Shown: positions 1 to 11,211, counted from the first letter of the stretch. The stretch: DNA of 28,866 nucleotides from Reticulitermes lucifugus (GCA_026260175.1 JAKCWW010004123.1:1-28866); one strand, 5' to 3'. Numbers and translations are program-made. The notes: generated by a model not told the origin, from the sequence alone.

Positions 1-928
1 TTTAAATCATTACATTATCATTTATAGTTTACGAGATATAAGCGCGAAAATTCTTGCCATTTTTTTGGTCGCTAGAGTTTTCGTAGAGACCCCCCTAGAC
101 CGGACCGAATTTAAAGACGTATTCACGTCAAAATTTGAAATCCGTGTAGCTGTTTAGGACGCTAAATTTACTAATAGACGGATCTCTCCTTGCCTCACAC
201 ATTCACATCACGTGTCACGTATTTCATGCAGACAGAATCTGAAGTTGCTTGTTTCTTAAAAAACATTTGGGACTCAGCTCTTTCCACGATCGTCAATTCC
301 TTACAACAGTTTTTCTTCGTACTGATATAACCGTTTGCTTCTAAGTAATTTCAAAAAGCGGAGCGTGCCTCTGCTTCCCCCCCCCCTCCTTACTGGTAAG
401 TCAGCCATGTGACGTTTTATAAGCGGTGACGCAATCCAGTAGTCCTTACCGTCGTTTGATTAAGGTTTACAAAGACCTGAAGGCATAAATAGATACACCA
501 TTCATTTTAAGTTTACGAATCAGCTTCTTTAGTCCTCAGATCCAAGCAGTTGTTCTGGATGCTTGTCTTCTTTCCTCAAAGAACCACTTTCGCCCTCAAG
601 CGAAGTGTTTGGCTACACAAAGCATACGATCTCCTTCGGTTCACATTTCCAACAAATATAATGCCCACTCTTTACAACAGCTCATAGTTCACGTACGGAG
701 AATGTGCGCGTGATTCTGATAGAACATACTGTGTAATGCAATTAAGTTTGATTTTCCATAGTCAGGAAGATCAGATCAATTTATTACTGTATGTATTCAC
801 TGTGCAATGTAGGTATTAGGAGATGTGGAATATTTTTAATTGGAACATCTCGTTGTCATAAAGACATATAGAAGCAAGGGTAGTAGCCATCAGTGACAAT
901 TCTTTATATGTTGTAAAGGTTTACTGCA
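1..928. other. No gene recognised
   Basis: AT-rich unique-looking DNA. Only short accidental reading frames are present. It contains a run of ten C's near position 380, and nothing I can assign to a gene, RNA or mobile element. Confidence 0.6.
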
Positions 929-968
929 ACATGTTTCGGCTCATGTATAAAGAGCCATCATCAGGGTG
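929..968 (-). ncRNA. Hammerhead-ribozyme-like motif (copy 1)
   Basis: Read on the minus strand, an exact CTGATGA (958-964) is followed by one T and then a perfect 5-bp hairpin, GGCTC (952-956) with GAGCC (938-942). An exact GAAAC (933-937) follows, then AT and GT. This is the order of the conserved core of a type I hammerhead ribozyme: CUGANGA, stem II, GAAA, then a tiny stem III of AC with GU. Stem I, which should pair the bases flanking the core, is poor in this copy, so I expect it to be inactive or decayed. The extra T before stem II departs from the classic core but recurs in several copies in this window. The motif may instead be a conserved DNA element of a transposon. No activity is shown. 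Confidence 0.45.
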
Positions 969-2390
969 ACAACGTTCCAAACAAAAGTTATGTATAACAC
1001 CTAAATTATTTTACACTGTACTTGTATACATTTTATATCTTATGAAAATATGAAATGCCGAAACCAAGAATTTTAGAATTATATTATATGAACATAACAG
1101 AATGACATTTTAAGAACGGCATTAAAATATTCGCGATTAAAAGTGTATGTTATACATGTATTTGTACTTCCAGAATAAGCATATAGAATTAGGTCAGTGA
1201 TGTCAGGCCTCGGGGGGGTTGTTATATTTTGCTTTTCTTGATACGTGTTTTCACTTTGAGGAATGCTCCTGATGCCGTCATTCCTCTGTTTGCTTTGTTT
1301 CTCTTTTTCGTTCAGTTGCTCTCCATAAACACACATAAGTAATTGCATATGAACATTGCAAATTCCCTGTTATATTGGCTTCTGTTCTCTGACTTTGCTT
1401 GGGAAGTAAAGTTCTACCCGTTATTTAAGCGTATCCAGGCCTTAGTTGCAAGCGGTACGTCAGCTTCACATCTAAAGAACGAGGACTTGGTAATTTAATT
1501 CTGGTTAGGCCTGTAACCTTTCTAGACGTGGTGATAAACTGAAAAATACGGGAAGAATTTGAACCCTTATTGTCCAGACCCTAGCCAGTCAACGTCTCTG
1601 AGTTAGCTGTCATGACTCGCTGATTAGACAGAATGCAGAATGAAATTGGCCCACGTTCCGCGGTTTGAGTGAGATACTTTACATTAAATTGTGAAATTAA
1701 GTTTTATTATTATTTTAAAACAAATATTTTGGCAACAACTTTAAATCGTAGCTTCACATTCCTGTATTTTGCACCACATACCAATTCGCTGGTACTCACA
1801 GATGTCACGGACGGCTGCCGCCAGAATGGTAACGAGGCGCCGAGCACATGAAGCCACCAAGTGACTGGACGCTTATCTCACTGTCACTGCTGGACGGACG
1901 TTTAATAACAGATAATCCATGCTGTCGGACAAGTTTAGGAGCTGACGTTTAAATTTGTGTAAAATACAGGATGACTAAAAGTCACGCGTTTTAGCATCTG
2001 TAGGCCTACTTTGTCCACAGATCATAGTAAGGTTCGGAAATTTCATTTTTGTAATAACGCATTATGTGCGCAGCCTTGTGCCATCTATCTGCATCAACAG
2101 CGAAATCACCTCTTGTGTAGTTCATAATTATTTCGTATATCATGTTGTACAGATTGTCTTAATTCATGCACGGTTCTTGTAAGTCGGCATTAGGTCTGTA
2201 CCGCCTCACTTCTAGTTCGTTTGAGACAGCAACAAGTCTGAGTGAATGCGTGCTTCAAAACAGTAGGAGGTCACTTATAACGCCTTTTGTGAATACATAT
2301 ATACATATGACAAATATAATATTGGTAACACTAAAATAACCTAACTAATAATATTGCGTATGTCTTCAGTTGATTACACGTTGGGCGTAC
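969..2390. other. No gene recognised; possible tRNA-like fragment near 1.56-1.63 kb
   Basis: AT-rich DNA without a credible coding region. On the minus strand around 1557-1575 there is a B-box-like GGGTTCAAATTC, followed towards 1625 by sequence that could be a worn tRNA-like SINE head, but no convincing A box or body accompanies it. The rest is unassigned. Confidence 0.4.
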
Positions 2391-2450
2391 GAGGTACACC
2401 CGACGTCTCGGGGGTCCTTGCTGCCTCTATTTTCAGAGTGACGTAATTAC
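2391..2450 (-). repeat. Inverted copy of the 2.46-2.67 kb repeat
   Basis: The reverse complement of this stretch matches the core of the two direct repeat units that follow: a TTACGTCAC block, then CTGAAAA, a GAGGCAGCA block and a GACGTCGGGTGT block. Together with the unit starting at 2464 it forms an imperfect inverted repeat that could fold into a long hairpin. It is probably a rearranged piece of the same mobile element. Confidence 0.6.
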
Positions 2451-2463
2451 TTCTTAACAGACG

Positions 2464-2666
2464 CTGAAGTCTACTGAGGCATAATTACGTCACCGTGAAA
2501 ATGGGGGCTTCAAGCCCATCCGAAATGCCGATGTCTACCTACTTAATGTGATAGAAGTATGTCTTGGTGGAAGCTGAAGTCTAGCAAGAGGTAGTTACGT
2601 CACTCTGAAGATGGAGGCAGCAGTTTTCTCCGAAACGCTGGTGTCTACGTACAGGCATACCCGGTG
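2464..2666 (+). repeat. Two direct repeat units of about 110 bp
   Basis: Unit 1 starts at 2464 and unit 2 at 2574. Both begin CTGAAGTCTA, then contain a TTACGTCAC block, a purine-rich block with a short hairpin, a CCGAAA block and GTGTCTAC or ATGTCTAC. The units differ at many positions, so the duplication is old or they diverged before being joined. Unit 2 holds the better preserved hammerhead-like motif. Tandem copies are what terminal repeats of Penelope-like elements often look like, but no reverse transcriptase is visible nearby. Confidence 0.6.
2592..2654 (+). ncRNA. Hammerhead-like motif, CTGAAGA class
   Basis: CTGAAGA (2605-2611) fits the hammerhead consensus CUGANGA. It is followed by T, a hairpin made by GGAG (2613-2616) with CTCC (2628-2631), then GAAAC (2632-2636). 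After that, ACGC and GTGT can pair as a short stem III across a two-base loop, leaving C at the would-be cleavage position. Flanking bases do not form a clear stem I, which weakens the ribozyme reading. Degenerate relatives lie at 2391-2450, 2480-2540, 18667-18716 and 24625-24671. Confidence 0.35.
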
Positions 2667-3425
2667 TCAAAACTCAGAAGACTGTCATTTGAAGAATATT
2701 ACGTGCCTGACTGGTTGCGTGGCGTTCGTGTTGCACTGAAACACCTGAACTATAGGAACATTGGAGGCTTAGTAATATCTTACCTTTTGCATCGGCACAG
2801 ACAACTGCGAGAACCACTGGTTTAGATTCCTTATTCTCTTTAATTTCGCCATATGCTTAAGTCGAATTATCCATGGACGTCACAGTGGTAGACTTTTCGG
2901 TAACTAGAATGTGGCCCACGCTGTAGGTCACGTTTCCTGCAGAGGGACTAGCGCGTTGTAATTACGAGTGTCTGTACACAATATCGCTTTTCAACGTGTA
3001 ACTTTGCGGAAAATGAAAGCAAATTAAATCGTGGCACTAAAATCTGTACATGCCTATTAATCTAAAACGCGGTTGGTTACGTCTAGAGTGTGATATAGTC
3101 GTAATGAAAAAGCAAACACACTGAAAATTTGAACTTTATATAAAAATGAGTTTTGTGATAAAACTCAATGAAGCATTGCGAAAGATGGAAGCAAGTTCTG
3201 TTCTGGAACATGAAAGAAGAAAATGAATAAATATGAATTCTTTAATGTGTGGAGTGCAGTAGTATAAATTTCGGTGTATTTAATGGATTTAATGAGAAGA
3301 AACAGTGTGTATTTGTTTAATTTTATGGTAGGCATCCCGTTGTGATTAATTGACAATATAAATATTATAGTTTGCCGTCCTCACAACTTTGTTAACATTT
3401 AAAGTTAAAATTGTCACACTAGGTG
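2667..3425. other. No gene recognised
   Basis: No reading frame of interest. The AT-rich part from about 3100 may already belong to the mobile element that contains the motif at 3426-3464, but its boundary cannot be placed by eye. Confidence 0.5.
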
Positions 3426-3464
3426 TGGCTACGTGTTTCGACCGTGGTGGTCATCATCAGGCCA
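3426..3464 (-). ncRNA. Hammerhead-ribozyme-like motif (copy 2)
   Basis: This is one of the best copies. Reading the minus strand from 3464: TGGC (first half of stem I), exact CTGATGA (3454-3460), one T, GACC (3449-3452), a loop, GGTC (3440-3443), exact GAAAC (3435-3439), then a two-base loop and GT, A at the would-be cleavage position (3430), and GCCA (3426-3429) closing a 4-bp stem I with TGGC. All conserved core bases of a type I hammerhead are present except for the extra T before stem II. Stem III is only AC with GU around a two-base loop, as described for newt satellite hammerheads, which work best as dimers. A- and T-rich sequence to about 3.58 kb resembles the flank of the other copies. 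Confidence 0.5.
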
Positions 3465-5569
3465 TCCACTTATTACAAAAAATGTAAAACAGTGACAGTT
3501 ACATTTGCTTGTATAATTTGATTGAGAACTGTCACATTCGTCAAATTATTTAAAATTAAACTAAAATTAAATTAAAACATTTTCAATGGTTACCTAAAAT
3601 ATTCAGTTCCAGTCTAATTTACTCCTTTTGATGGAGGGTTGTATGTTGAGACTGTGTGGTAGAAGATGTGGTTTCTTTTATGATTCTTTTTGTTGCTAGA
3701 TGGAATGTGTTATACTGCTATTTTCTTTCGAATGAATGAAGTGCTGCTCAGGTGTTTTAACTTATGTCTGTATATAAAGCATTGTATTATACATTGAGAA
3801 TGGTGTCTTACCCCTGACCACCCACTGTCAGCATTCGGACGTTACTGTGTCTTTCGATTTATGTACAGCTTGTTCCATACACAAACCATGGTCATTTGCA
3901 GAATCTTAGAGCATCCTAATGCAAATGATATTTTCGAGAGTACTGAGTAAATAGGCAGTACTCTTAAAGTTAAAGCTTTATTTCCATTGTAAGTATACAT
4001 AAATCAGCTATACATAGTGCAAGTTGTTCCATACACCAACTTACATGAGATTTCGAGAAACGAGACACCCGCACTTCCAGCAACGTTGAGAATACGAAGA
4101 ACCAGTAACTGTAGTGAAAAACTAAGTAACAAAAAAAACACTACCTCCTCAGTACTGTTACATTACTGATTGACTGACAAAAAAGTTTAACATAAAAGGA
4201 ATGTCATGTTATTTGATGTATGCCGAGCTACGAAAGAAGTTCAAGTATCACAAACCAAAATACGAAAAAATGACACTATTTTAAGCCACAATTTATTTTG
4301 TCCTGTCTTATTGCCTTCAATAAAATACTGGCACTGATTAGTATAAACCTCGTTGTGTAAATATATTGTATCAGTCCCAAATCGAATGTTTCCGAAATTG
4401 ATTCGGTGTTTGGAATACGATTTATGAAACTTCCTGGAACACAATTCAATTCTTTCACCTTCATGATAATGCGTTCTGAACAGAGCTTTATGTACCCCAC
4501 TGTGAAAATAAAAGTTGGCTTAAATCAAGTTTGACACTGTGATAAAGAGAAGCGTCATATTACAAGTCAATTAAATGAAACATGCTCGTAAATGAATCTT
4601 TACACTGAAAACACAGTTGTGGCTAACGTCAAGACAACTGCTTCAAGTTCTTCTGTCTTGACGTGGACGTTTACACTTTTATTCCTTTTACTTAATCATG
4701 TTCTTTAATTCGTAACATCGCAGTCATGTAAGACTGTAAAAAACTGTCAGTGCTTTAGACCTTCATATAACAGTGTGTTTACGCGCCCATTTACAGTAAT
4801 TACATCGTATATTTACTTTTTTCGCCATAGTGGTTAGACACTAATTTAACCTATTTCAGCCTGAATATATTAAACTGTTTGTATTTGCGGCGAATTTTAT
4901 GAGAAGTGAAACCCTCGTTTACGGATGTGAATTGCGACATCGAGGCTGGCTAATGCTCATTATGTTAATATACACTTGTGGTTGCATTTGGTGCAGAAAA
5001 TTTGTAAATACGTACATGTAATATAAGCCATCGAACGCCTTTGGTTTAAATGATAGTGGAGTGTCTCATAAAGGTTCTTTCGGCATTAAAAATTATTCGT
5101 GTTTTGTCGCTTTCACTTGAGTTACGTTTAAGCCAGCCATGGTTGAGCTAAACGAATAGCCTGCACATCACTCTGGTTCCAATCTCAAGGCAACTGCGGG
5201 CAGTTCAAGTAACAAAGATAGCAAAGGTAAACGGGTGAGTTAACTTGTTATTCATGGAGTCCAAATGATTGCATTGGAACCTGCATCTGTTTATGAACTG
5301 GATGCAGTTTACCACAGTCGGAAATCGGGCTCAAATAACTTTTTCAAGCCGGGTAAAATGTACTGTCATCTTCCCGCTGTGTTAATATTAAATTACAGCT
5401 GAAATTGTCCATTGGGACGAAACTTTCCGCTCACTGCTACGAGACAATCAGGTCAGCCTGAGATTATTTTGAACACTGGTACGCCTAGATGTCAGATGTT
5501 AAATCGCTCTTATTTGAGAGGAAGTGTTAACAATACAAATTTTGTCAGAATTGACATATAATTGAATTT
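3465..5569. other. No gene recognised; one perfect hairpin
   Basis: Very AT-rich DNA, probably in part the body or tail of the element carrying the motif at 3426-3464. Short frames on both strands have the composition expected of random AT-rich sequence. The only distinct structure is the inverted repeat at 4626-4664, listed separately. Confidence 0.5.
4626..4664. repeat. Perfect 11-bp inverted repeat
   Basis: ACGTCAAGACA (4626-4636) and its exact reverse complement TGTCTTGACGT (4654-4664) are separated by 17 bases. It could form a stem in RNA or act as a paired DNA site. No U-run or neighbouring gene suggests a terminator. Confidence 0.5.
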
Positions 5570-5830
5570 TTGCCCAGGACGCTAGACTGTGTATGTTACG
5601 TTCGTTCCAAAGAATCAGTCAAAGTCCGAGGCTTTGTGAAATGTTTCGTAACTTGTTTAAGTTTTTACTGTGAGGAATTGTTAGCACCCCGCCCAACCAC
5701 CAAGCTGGGCGACCACCCCTTGTCAGCTGTCCGGGATCGCTTAAGCAATATATTCGCAGCCACCGTCCATATCTGGAGGTCGTCTCCATCAGTAACCTGA
5801 GGACAGTCTATGTCGTGGTGACATGGACTG
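5570..5830 (+). mobile_element. Decayed coding-like interspersed repeat
   Basis: A frame of 76 codons contains the peptide stretch LGDHPLSAVRDRLSNIFAA, and after a one-base shift the series continues as ISNLRTVYVVVTW. From memory, closely similar peptides are common in predicted proteins of cockroaches and termites, where they look like repeat-derived annotations rather than a functional family; I cannot verify this here. The frameshift and the lack of flanking coding sequence indicate a dead copy. I cannot say which transposon class it came from. It is listed as a mobile-element remnant rather than a gene. Confidence 0.45.
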
Positions 5831-7094
5831 TGTTATCGGTGCTGTATTTCCACACAGCTTCGAAACTCACTATGGTCGAGAGCAAACTTTATAAAGTTGT
5901 GAAGCGGTAGCATCAAAGAATTATGCCAACATTTGGACCCTTGGGCATGTTTAGTACCCTTAGCTATCGCTGAACATTTTACTTCTCTAAAGAACTGAAA
6001 TAATCAGTTCAAAATACATCGTCCATCTCTCTTGTAATGGCCTCCTATTCAAGGTGTGTAGCAATATATTGCTCTGTTTATAACGTCCCGATGTTTTATG
6101 ATTTTCTGCTTTAAATTGCAAATTCTATCACAAGATTACCGCAAGGCGATGCTTCATTTATAAAGCTAGGCACATTAAGCACGTGATAATGGTTTTTATG
6201 AAAATAACCTTGCGATGTAAGATTCTGTTCGCCTCTCTTTATGCAGCAGAAGTCGAGAAGTACGTAGCGAAGGTGAGGTACAGTAATGAGCGTAGCCCTA
6301 AGCAGCGACATTCGGAATGTGAATTGTAACGAAACGGCGGTCGCCTCGTATGCAGAGGAAAGGATATTGTAGGATTCCTAAAAGGACCGTGCAATTTAAA
6401 CTAAGAGGAAGAGACTCAGAAAGCAACAATAGAGTTGTGTAGCAGGAACGTTTGTACTACGTAGACCTACGTCATGGTACGGGCAGAATGCTGAAGAATG
6501 AATAAATAAATAGATAAAGCAACGAAACACAAGCAATGAATATGCCAACGACAGATATACATGTCAAATCCCATAGTTATTCATAGTTCTCATTTGTCGA
6601 GCTACTGTCTTTAGGGTTCCGAAGGAATACAAATCCTACTTCCAACTGCATTTCCGCGCACGTTTAAGGAAGAAGTCGGTACCTAATTCCTCACTGCAAC
6701 ATACTTCTCTACTTCGTGCAATTTGTCTTTAGCTATCGTCAGCTAAACTGAATACGCAATTAGGCGGCAGTCTATGTCACTCTTTCTGTATATTCTAGTT
6801 CATGGGCCTCTTAAAATACATATATTTTTTTCAAGTGTACTTTAATACTGACCTTCCATTTATGTCTATATCTCCCAAGTTGTTTTTTCTTCCCTTCAGT
6901 TACATATACTAAAATTCTGCACGCATTTCTCATATACCCGATGAGGTGCATTCCAAGACCACGAACTCTTGTAGTTTCAACTGAAAATATTTACGGTCAT
7001 TTCGTCCACCGTGATTCTAGAAGTTTATGCTTCCGAAAAATGCTACGTCCGTTTGTAAAACCATTGGTCTTCGGAAAATATAAACATCAGTTAG
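5831..7094. other. No gene recognised
   Basis: No convincing reading frame, RNA or repeat. The short frames present are of chance length. Confidence 0.5.
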
Positions 7095-7180
7095 CCCTTT
7101 AAAGCCTAGTGGTTAGTATATGTACCGCCAGGTTTAACATTATATGTTCCGAATCTTGCCCACAGGGTGTATTTCTTTGT
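7095..7180 (+). repeat. tRNA-like SINE head fragment
   Basis: TAGTGGTTAGTATATGTA resembles the A-box region of tRNA-Asp or tRNA-Glu (TAGTGGTTAGTAT). It is followed at a tRNA-like distance by GTTCCGAATC, a degenerate B box. The same A-box block, followed by ACCGCCAG, recurs at 24530-24555. No acceptor stem is visible, so this is not a functional tRNA gene. No SINE body is recognisable downstream, so it is likely a truncated or very old insertion. Confidence 0.5.
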
Positions 7181-8598
7181 TCTGTGTGATTCTTGCAATG
7201 AACATTGTTTTCCTATGCAACATCCACCTACTGGTCTGATTAAAGGTTACAGACTGTGTTCTCTCTAAGTTTCGAAAGGAGTATTTATCTGTAATATAGA
7301 TCCATCAGTCCACCAATGCCACGAGCTCGTCGTCGTCTTAATACTGCTCTTAACCAGAAGGACAAACAGGCGAACTCTGGGGACCGTCAAAAAGGAATGC
7401 TCTTTCGGAAATCGGGAGGGGGGGGGAGGGAGCATCGGATAGAGAAGTACTTTCGGTTTTTCAATCTTTAAAAGCTTCGTAATAAAATATTGATTCTGAG
7501 CACTAAATCCTAGTTACAGTAACCTTTTCCATGAATTCTCAGTAAATACCTCGTATTCTAACGGATCTGCTAACGGTACACAAGTTCTACTCAATCCTGA
7601 TGTGACTGCCAGAGCCATCTGGCAGGCAGTCAGGAGACTTGGGTGAGAAATGGCCGCTGAATTTTGCTGACGAAAATTTGGACATTTAGTGCGTACATAA
7701 TCTGATGTTTCAGTGGCAAAATGAACGATAAACATGAAGTAACAAAATGTTTCGTAGGGAAGAGATGACTTGGAAGGACTACGGATAGGTATAAAAAGGG
7801 TATTAGAGCATCAATTAAAGTAATAAGTACCGTTTGAAGGCCAATGGTACATGTATGGAATACCTTCTGTAACATCTAAAAAGACCGCATTTTATCTACA
7901 CTATGTGTTTACGAGTAACAGAACAGCGATTGTTTGCCTAGTCACCATCAACTGATTTGTCTTTGCAGTACAGAAGGAAAATTGATTTCTTATATTGTTT
8001 TTCACCATTCGTCCATAACTCTTCGTTCCATGTCCACTTTATTTTACTTTATTTATTCCTTCCTATGAATTTTATGTATCTTTATTAGGCTACTTGCAAT
8101 GCTGAAAACGAATTCAAGCAGATACGAGTGAAACTCATAAAACATGTTTTTTCATTGTACAAATTTCTACTTTTCTACAAACCTGGTAGTTTTGTCTGTA
8201 TTGTTTTGTTCTATTGTTGTGAAGAACTTGCTACAAACGCACAGATTCTGCATACGTTACATTCGTCGGATATAACGGCCAAATTTATCATCACTGTGAT
8301 TTTAATTGTTGTCTAACGGACAGTGTTTCCTATAGTGCCTGTTCTCACACACCGTAATGATCTAGCAGCCTACGAAGTTTCACACTCTTAGCTACATTCA
8401 TTCATTAGTTACTTCTGTCAAACTGAAACCGCCAGAAAATGTTTGCGTGGCAGCCATTTTGTTACCTGCGCTGAACAAAACTTGCAAATCTTTCCACATC
8501 TATTACCATTCACCATTTGAGGACCCTGAGTAAGTGGCGCTAGTGATGCTTCCGCCTCAAAATTTCATGCATCCGCCATATTGTTATTACTGATTGTG
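7181..8598. other. No gene recognised
   Basis: AT-rich sequence with a G-rich run near 7420-7430. The frames on the minus strand around 7.5-7.9 kb have no recognisable domain and overlap one another in different frames, as chance frames do. Confidence 0.5.
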
Positions 8599-8880
8599 AA
8601 AAGGTAAAGTTCCCTCTTTGCTTAATTCAGTACAACAACGCGAGGTTATATGGGGCAGTTGGGGCAGAGCCCCACGCGTTCTTAACGTTGACACTAGATA
8701 GATGTGACTGGAATGCTACATTCTCCGGCCAATTTACGAGGAGAGATCCCTGGTACTCGATGGGGCCCACAGCCGATCTGAAAGCTTCTAAGTAAGGAAT
8801 TTATCCCTACTACGAATCGAACCCCGATTCCTCGGTATCTCATACTGTGGTCTGGTCTGGTCACTATACCGATTGAAACA
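8599..8880 (-). mobile_element. tRNA-derived SINE, nearly full length
   Basis: On the minus strand, a tRNA-like head ends with the B box GGGGTTCGATTC (about 8815-8826). Next comes a central domain beginning GAGTACCAGGGATCTCTCC (about 8757 downwards) with GGCCGGAG. The 3' domain has CTAGTGTCAACGTTAAGAA and GTGGGGCTCTGCCCC, and the tail reads CTTTACCTTTTC (8598-8609). The same central and 3' domains occur in the copies at 12.6, 12.8 and 24.7 kb. Target-site duplications are not recognisable, and many mutations suggest an old insertion. SINEs of this kind are moved by the machinery of a partner LINE and encode no protein. Confidence 0.75.
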
Positions 8881-8993
8881 TTCCAGATTCCTATTATTGA
8901 TTGCACAAGCAGTAAACTAAATAGAATGGAATGAATAAAATATGTGCCCACAAGCTATAAATTCAGTTCAGTGAATTTGTTATAGGTTTTTTT

Positions 8994-9038
8994 AATTAAC
9001 TACATATTTCCACCTCAAGAGCCATCTTCAGGCTAACT
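8994..9038 (-). ncRNA. Hammerhead-ribozyme-like motif (copy 3)
   Basis: Minus strand: AGTTAGC (9032-9038) precedes CTGAAGA (9025-9031). The motif then has T, a partly decayed hairpin with CTC and GAG, and GAAAT (9006-9010). A two-base loop and GT follow, then A at the would-be cleavage position (9001), and GTTAATT (8994-9000). AGTTAGC and GTTAATT form a 7-bp stem I including two G-U pairs. This stem differs completely in sequence from those at 3426-3464 and 17459-17499, yet still pairs. The second stem III base pair is U with G rather than C with G. It lies about 110 bp beyond the 5' end of the neighbouring SINE. Confidence 0.45.
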
Positions 9039-10233
9039 CTTTATTTATGTATATTATGTATGTTGTGTGTATACATATGTTGCACCCATTTTGTGTAATA
9101 TGTCCATAATTTTTATGTTCTTTTTCTGAATGTAGGACTATATAATCACCATAATGCATTTTGGCTATTTACATGGTAAATTTTGCTTCCACTGCGAAGG
9201 TTTGCATGGATAACAAGGAACGGAAAAATATTTGGATGGTATGTTATTCATGCCATATTTTCATAGAAACATCAGTTGGTTCTAAACTGTCAGGCGGCAC
9301 AAAGGCCTGCTTCACAGAACATAAGGAAAGACGGCTAAACAATTCAGGAATTTGTTGCAGCTAATTGTCTTACAAGTCATGTTTGGCCGTTTGCACAATT
9401 TTGGTTGAATAAATTCAAACATTAAACATATAAAACAATAAATAATCATAAAACCCTTTATATTACACCTTGCTTGATGTGACCAGTGAATCCTTGAAGA
9501 CAGCAGATCGGTTCTTGAAATGTTTGGGTTTACATAGTCCCATCCTTAAGAGTCGGTCTTAAGGAAGGAATATTTATTCAAGTCTTAAGATTGCGTGCTT
9601 CTATGAAGTTGTAAAGATTTATATCGCAGGTCATCTATTTAGGGTAAGACAGTATTTATTTTTCGAAAAGGATATCAAGTTTTCTAGGCTTCATTCTCGC
9701 TGAGGTAGCAACACCAATTGTTATTTGGGGTGGGAAAAGCTGGCTCTTATTTCCTGGCGCCTATTTTTTTCACAGTTTTGCTTTCCATTTCCAGTCCCTT
9801 TATTTTTTGTATGTCAGAGACAATTTTTCCTGATTCAGAGATTGCCTTACAGAATTATATAGGCTTACATTTCAATTTCCATCTCTTAGCAGTTTCCAAC
9901 AACGCTAATGAATGTTACGACGAAGTGAAACAATTCTTGAACAGTGCAACGTCAGCTGTATTCTATTACCGTGTTTCTAGATGCTTACATAAATGAGATT
10001 TATATGCAGAGGCAGTAATGTGGCAGGGGTCGGGCAACAGCTCTCTGGGGCGCGGATGATGACAGGGTTGAACGACCCTAGTCAGGAAATGTCCTTAAAT
10101 TAACAAGTTGAAAAATGAAAGCAGAGGGAAATTGTTCTCATGCCTTCGCTATTTTATTGTGTTTAGAGTGTGGTAGTGTTTTTAAGGGAGCTGGTGTCCT
10201 AGTTTTCACTACAACTACTTGTCATTGGTGCAC
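9039..10233. other. No gene recognised
   Basis: AT-rich sequence. A 92-codon frame at 9718-9996 begins with a hydrophobic stretch but shows no recognisable family, splice context or conserved motif, so I do not call it a gene. The block near 10020-10090 is richer in G but matches nothing I recognise. Confidence 0.5.
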
Positions 10234-10275
10234 NNNNNNNNNNNNNNNNNNNNNNNNNNNNNNNNNNNNNNNNNN
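10234..10275. other. Assembly gap of 42 N
   Basis: Forty-two undetermined bases. The frame that appears to run through this gap is not evidence of coding. Confidence 0.99.
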
Positions 10276-10983
10276 AATTGGTGTTAGGAACAATTTAGCC
10301 CATATTCTGTATACTGTTGTATGTACATGTCAAGGAAATAAGGCTATGTAAATTAAAAAAAAAATTGTGTTTAGATTTAGGTTTTGACGATTTCAAGCCA
10401 AAGACTAACATGTTCCAGCATCTTAAATGTGCTTTCACTTTTTACACATATCACGACGTTTTGTTCGTATCTTAGCAACAGAAATCTGTTGCGGTCTGAT
10501 CACGCACGATTGTATTGCTGTTGCTGCAGCACGGACAACACTGTGCGTGTTCGCAGTGAAGAGTGAAGCCTCAAAGTCGTATTTTAATAGAACGATGCCA
10601 TAGAAGCTTGAAACGAGAACCACTTTTCAGTGCAGTCTAACCGCGATGGAGGTCTTCTTTCGTTTTTTTTTTCGCATGGGATGCTGGGTAAGACTTCGCG
10701 CTAAAGATACGCTCGTAAGTGGTTGGTTATTCTTCTGTCCTCAGTATTGCGTTTTCCAGAGGATAAATAAGTTACACGTGTTCTCAGAATAGTATACATC
10801 GTACTCCATAAAGTTAGTTCTGTCCATCTGAGTCATGTCTCAGTGACTGGCATTTAGGATGCGTACTGAATGTGTGTGACCACACGCTGTGTTCTCCAGT
10901 TCGAGTACTGGTACTGCTTTCGTCCTTTGCGCAGAATACTGCAGTCCTTATATGATATTGTGTCGCAGATGTCTGCTATATTA
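10276..10983. other. No gene recognised
   Basis: No domain, RNA or clear repeat. Short overlapping frames on both strands only. Confidence 0.5.
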
Positions 10984-11026
10984 CGTGACGTTTCGCGATT
11001 ACGTTCTGCTCCCATCTTCAGGTGAT
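10984..11026 (-). ncRNA. Hammerhead-like motif, CTGAAGA class, partial
   Basis: Minus strand: CTGAAGA (11015-11021), TGGGAG, a loop region, then GAAAC (10990-10994), followed by bases in which ACG and CGT can pair across a three-base loop. The hairpin between the two core blocks is weak and stem I does not pair. This is therefore a looser match than the copies at 3426-3464 or 8994-9038. It lies 190 bp before the conserved mobile-element fragment at 11212-11370 and might be part of the same insertion. Confidence 0.3.
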
Positions 11027-11211
11027 TGTCGACACTGTGCTGAAATATTTACCATTAGTTTGCAAGCTAAGATTAATCACGACGGTTGGAACTGATTTGA
11101 GCACCTTTTGACTATGGGGCTAGTATGCTACTCATTATACTGCGTTACCTATTTATTGTTTATTTCAGTGACTCAGCATCTGTCTATAGCATCGGATATT
11201 GGATTATAAAC

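Noticed and set aside
9718..9996. 92-codon frame with a hydrophobic N-terminal part
   Set aside because: Length and composition are within chance for AT-rich DNA, and nothing in the sequence links it to a protein family.
10115..10351. 78-codon frame running through the undetermined bases
   Set aside because: Its length depends on 42 N, so it cannot be supported.
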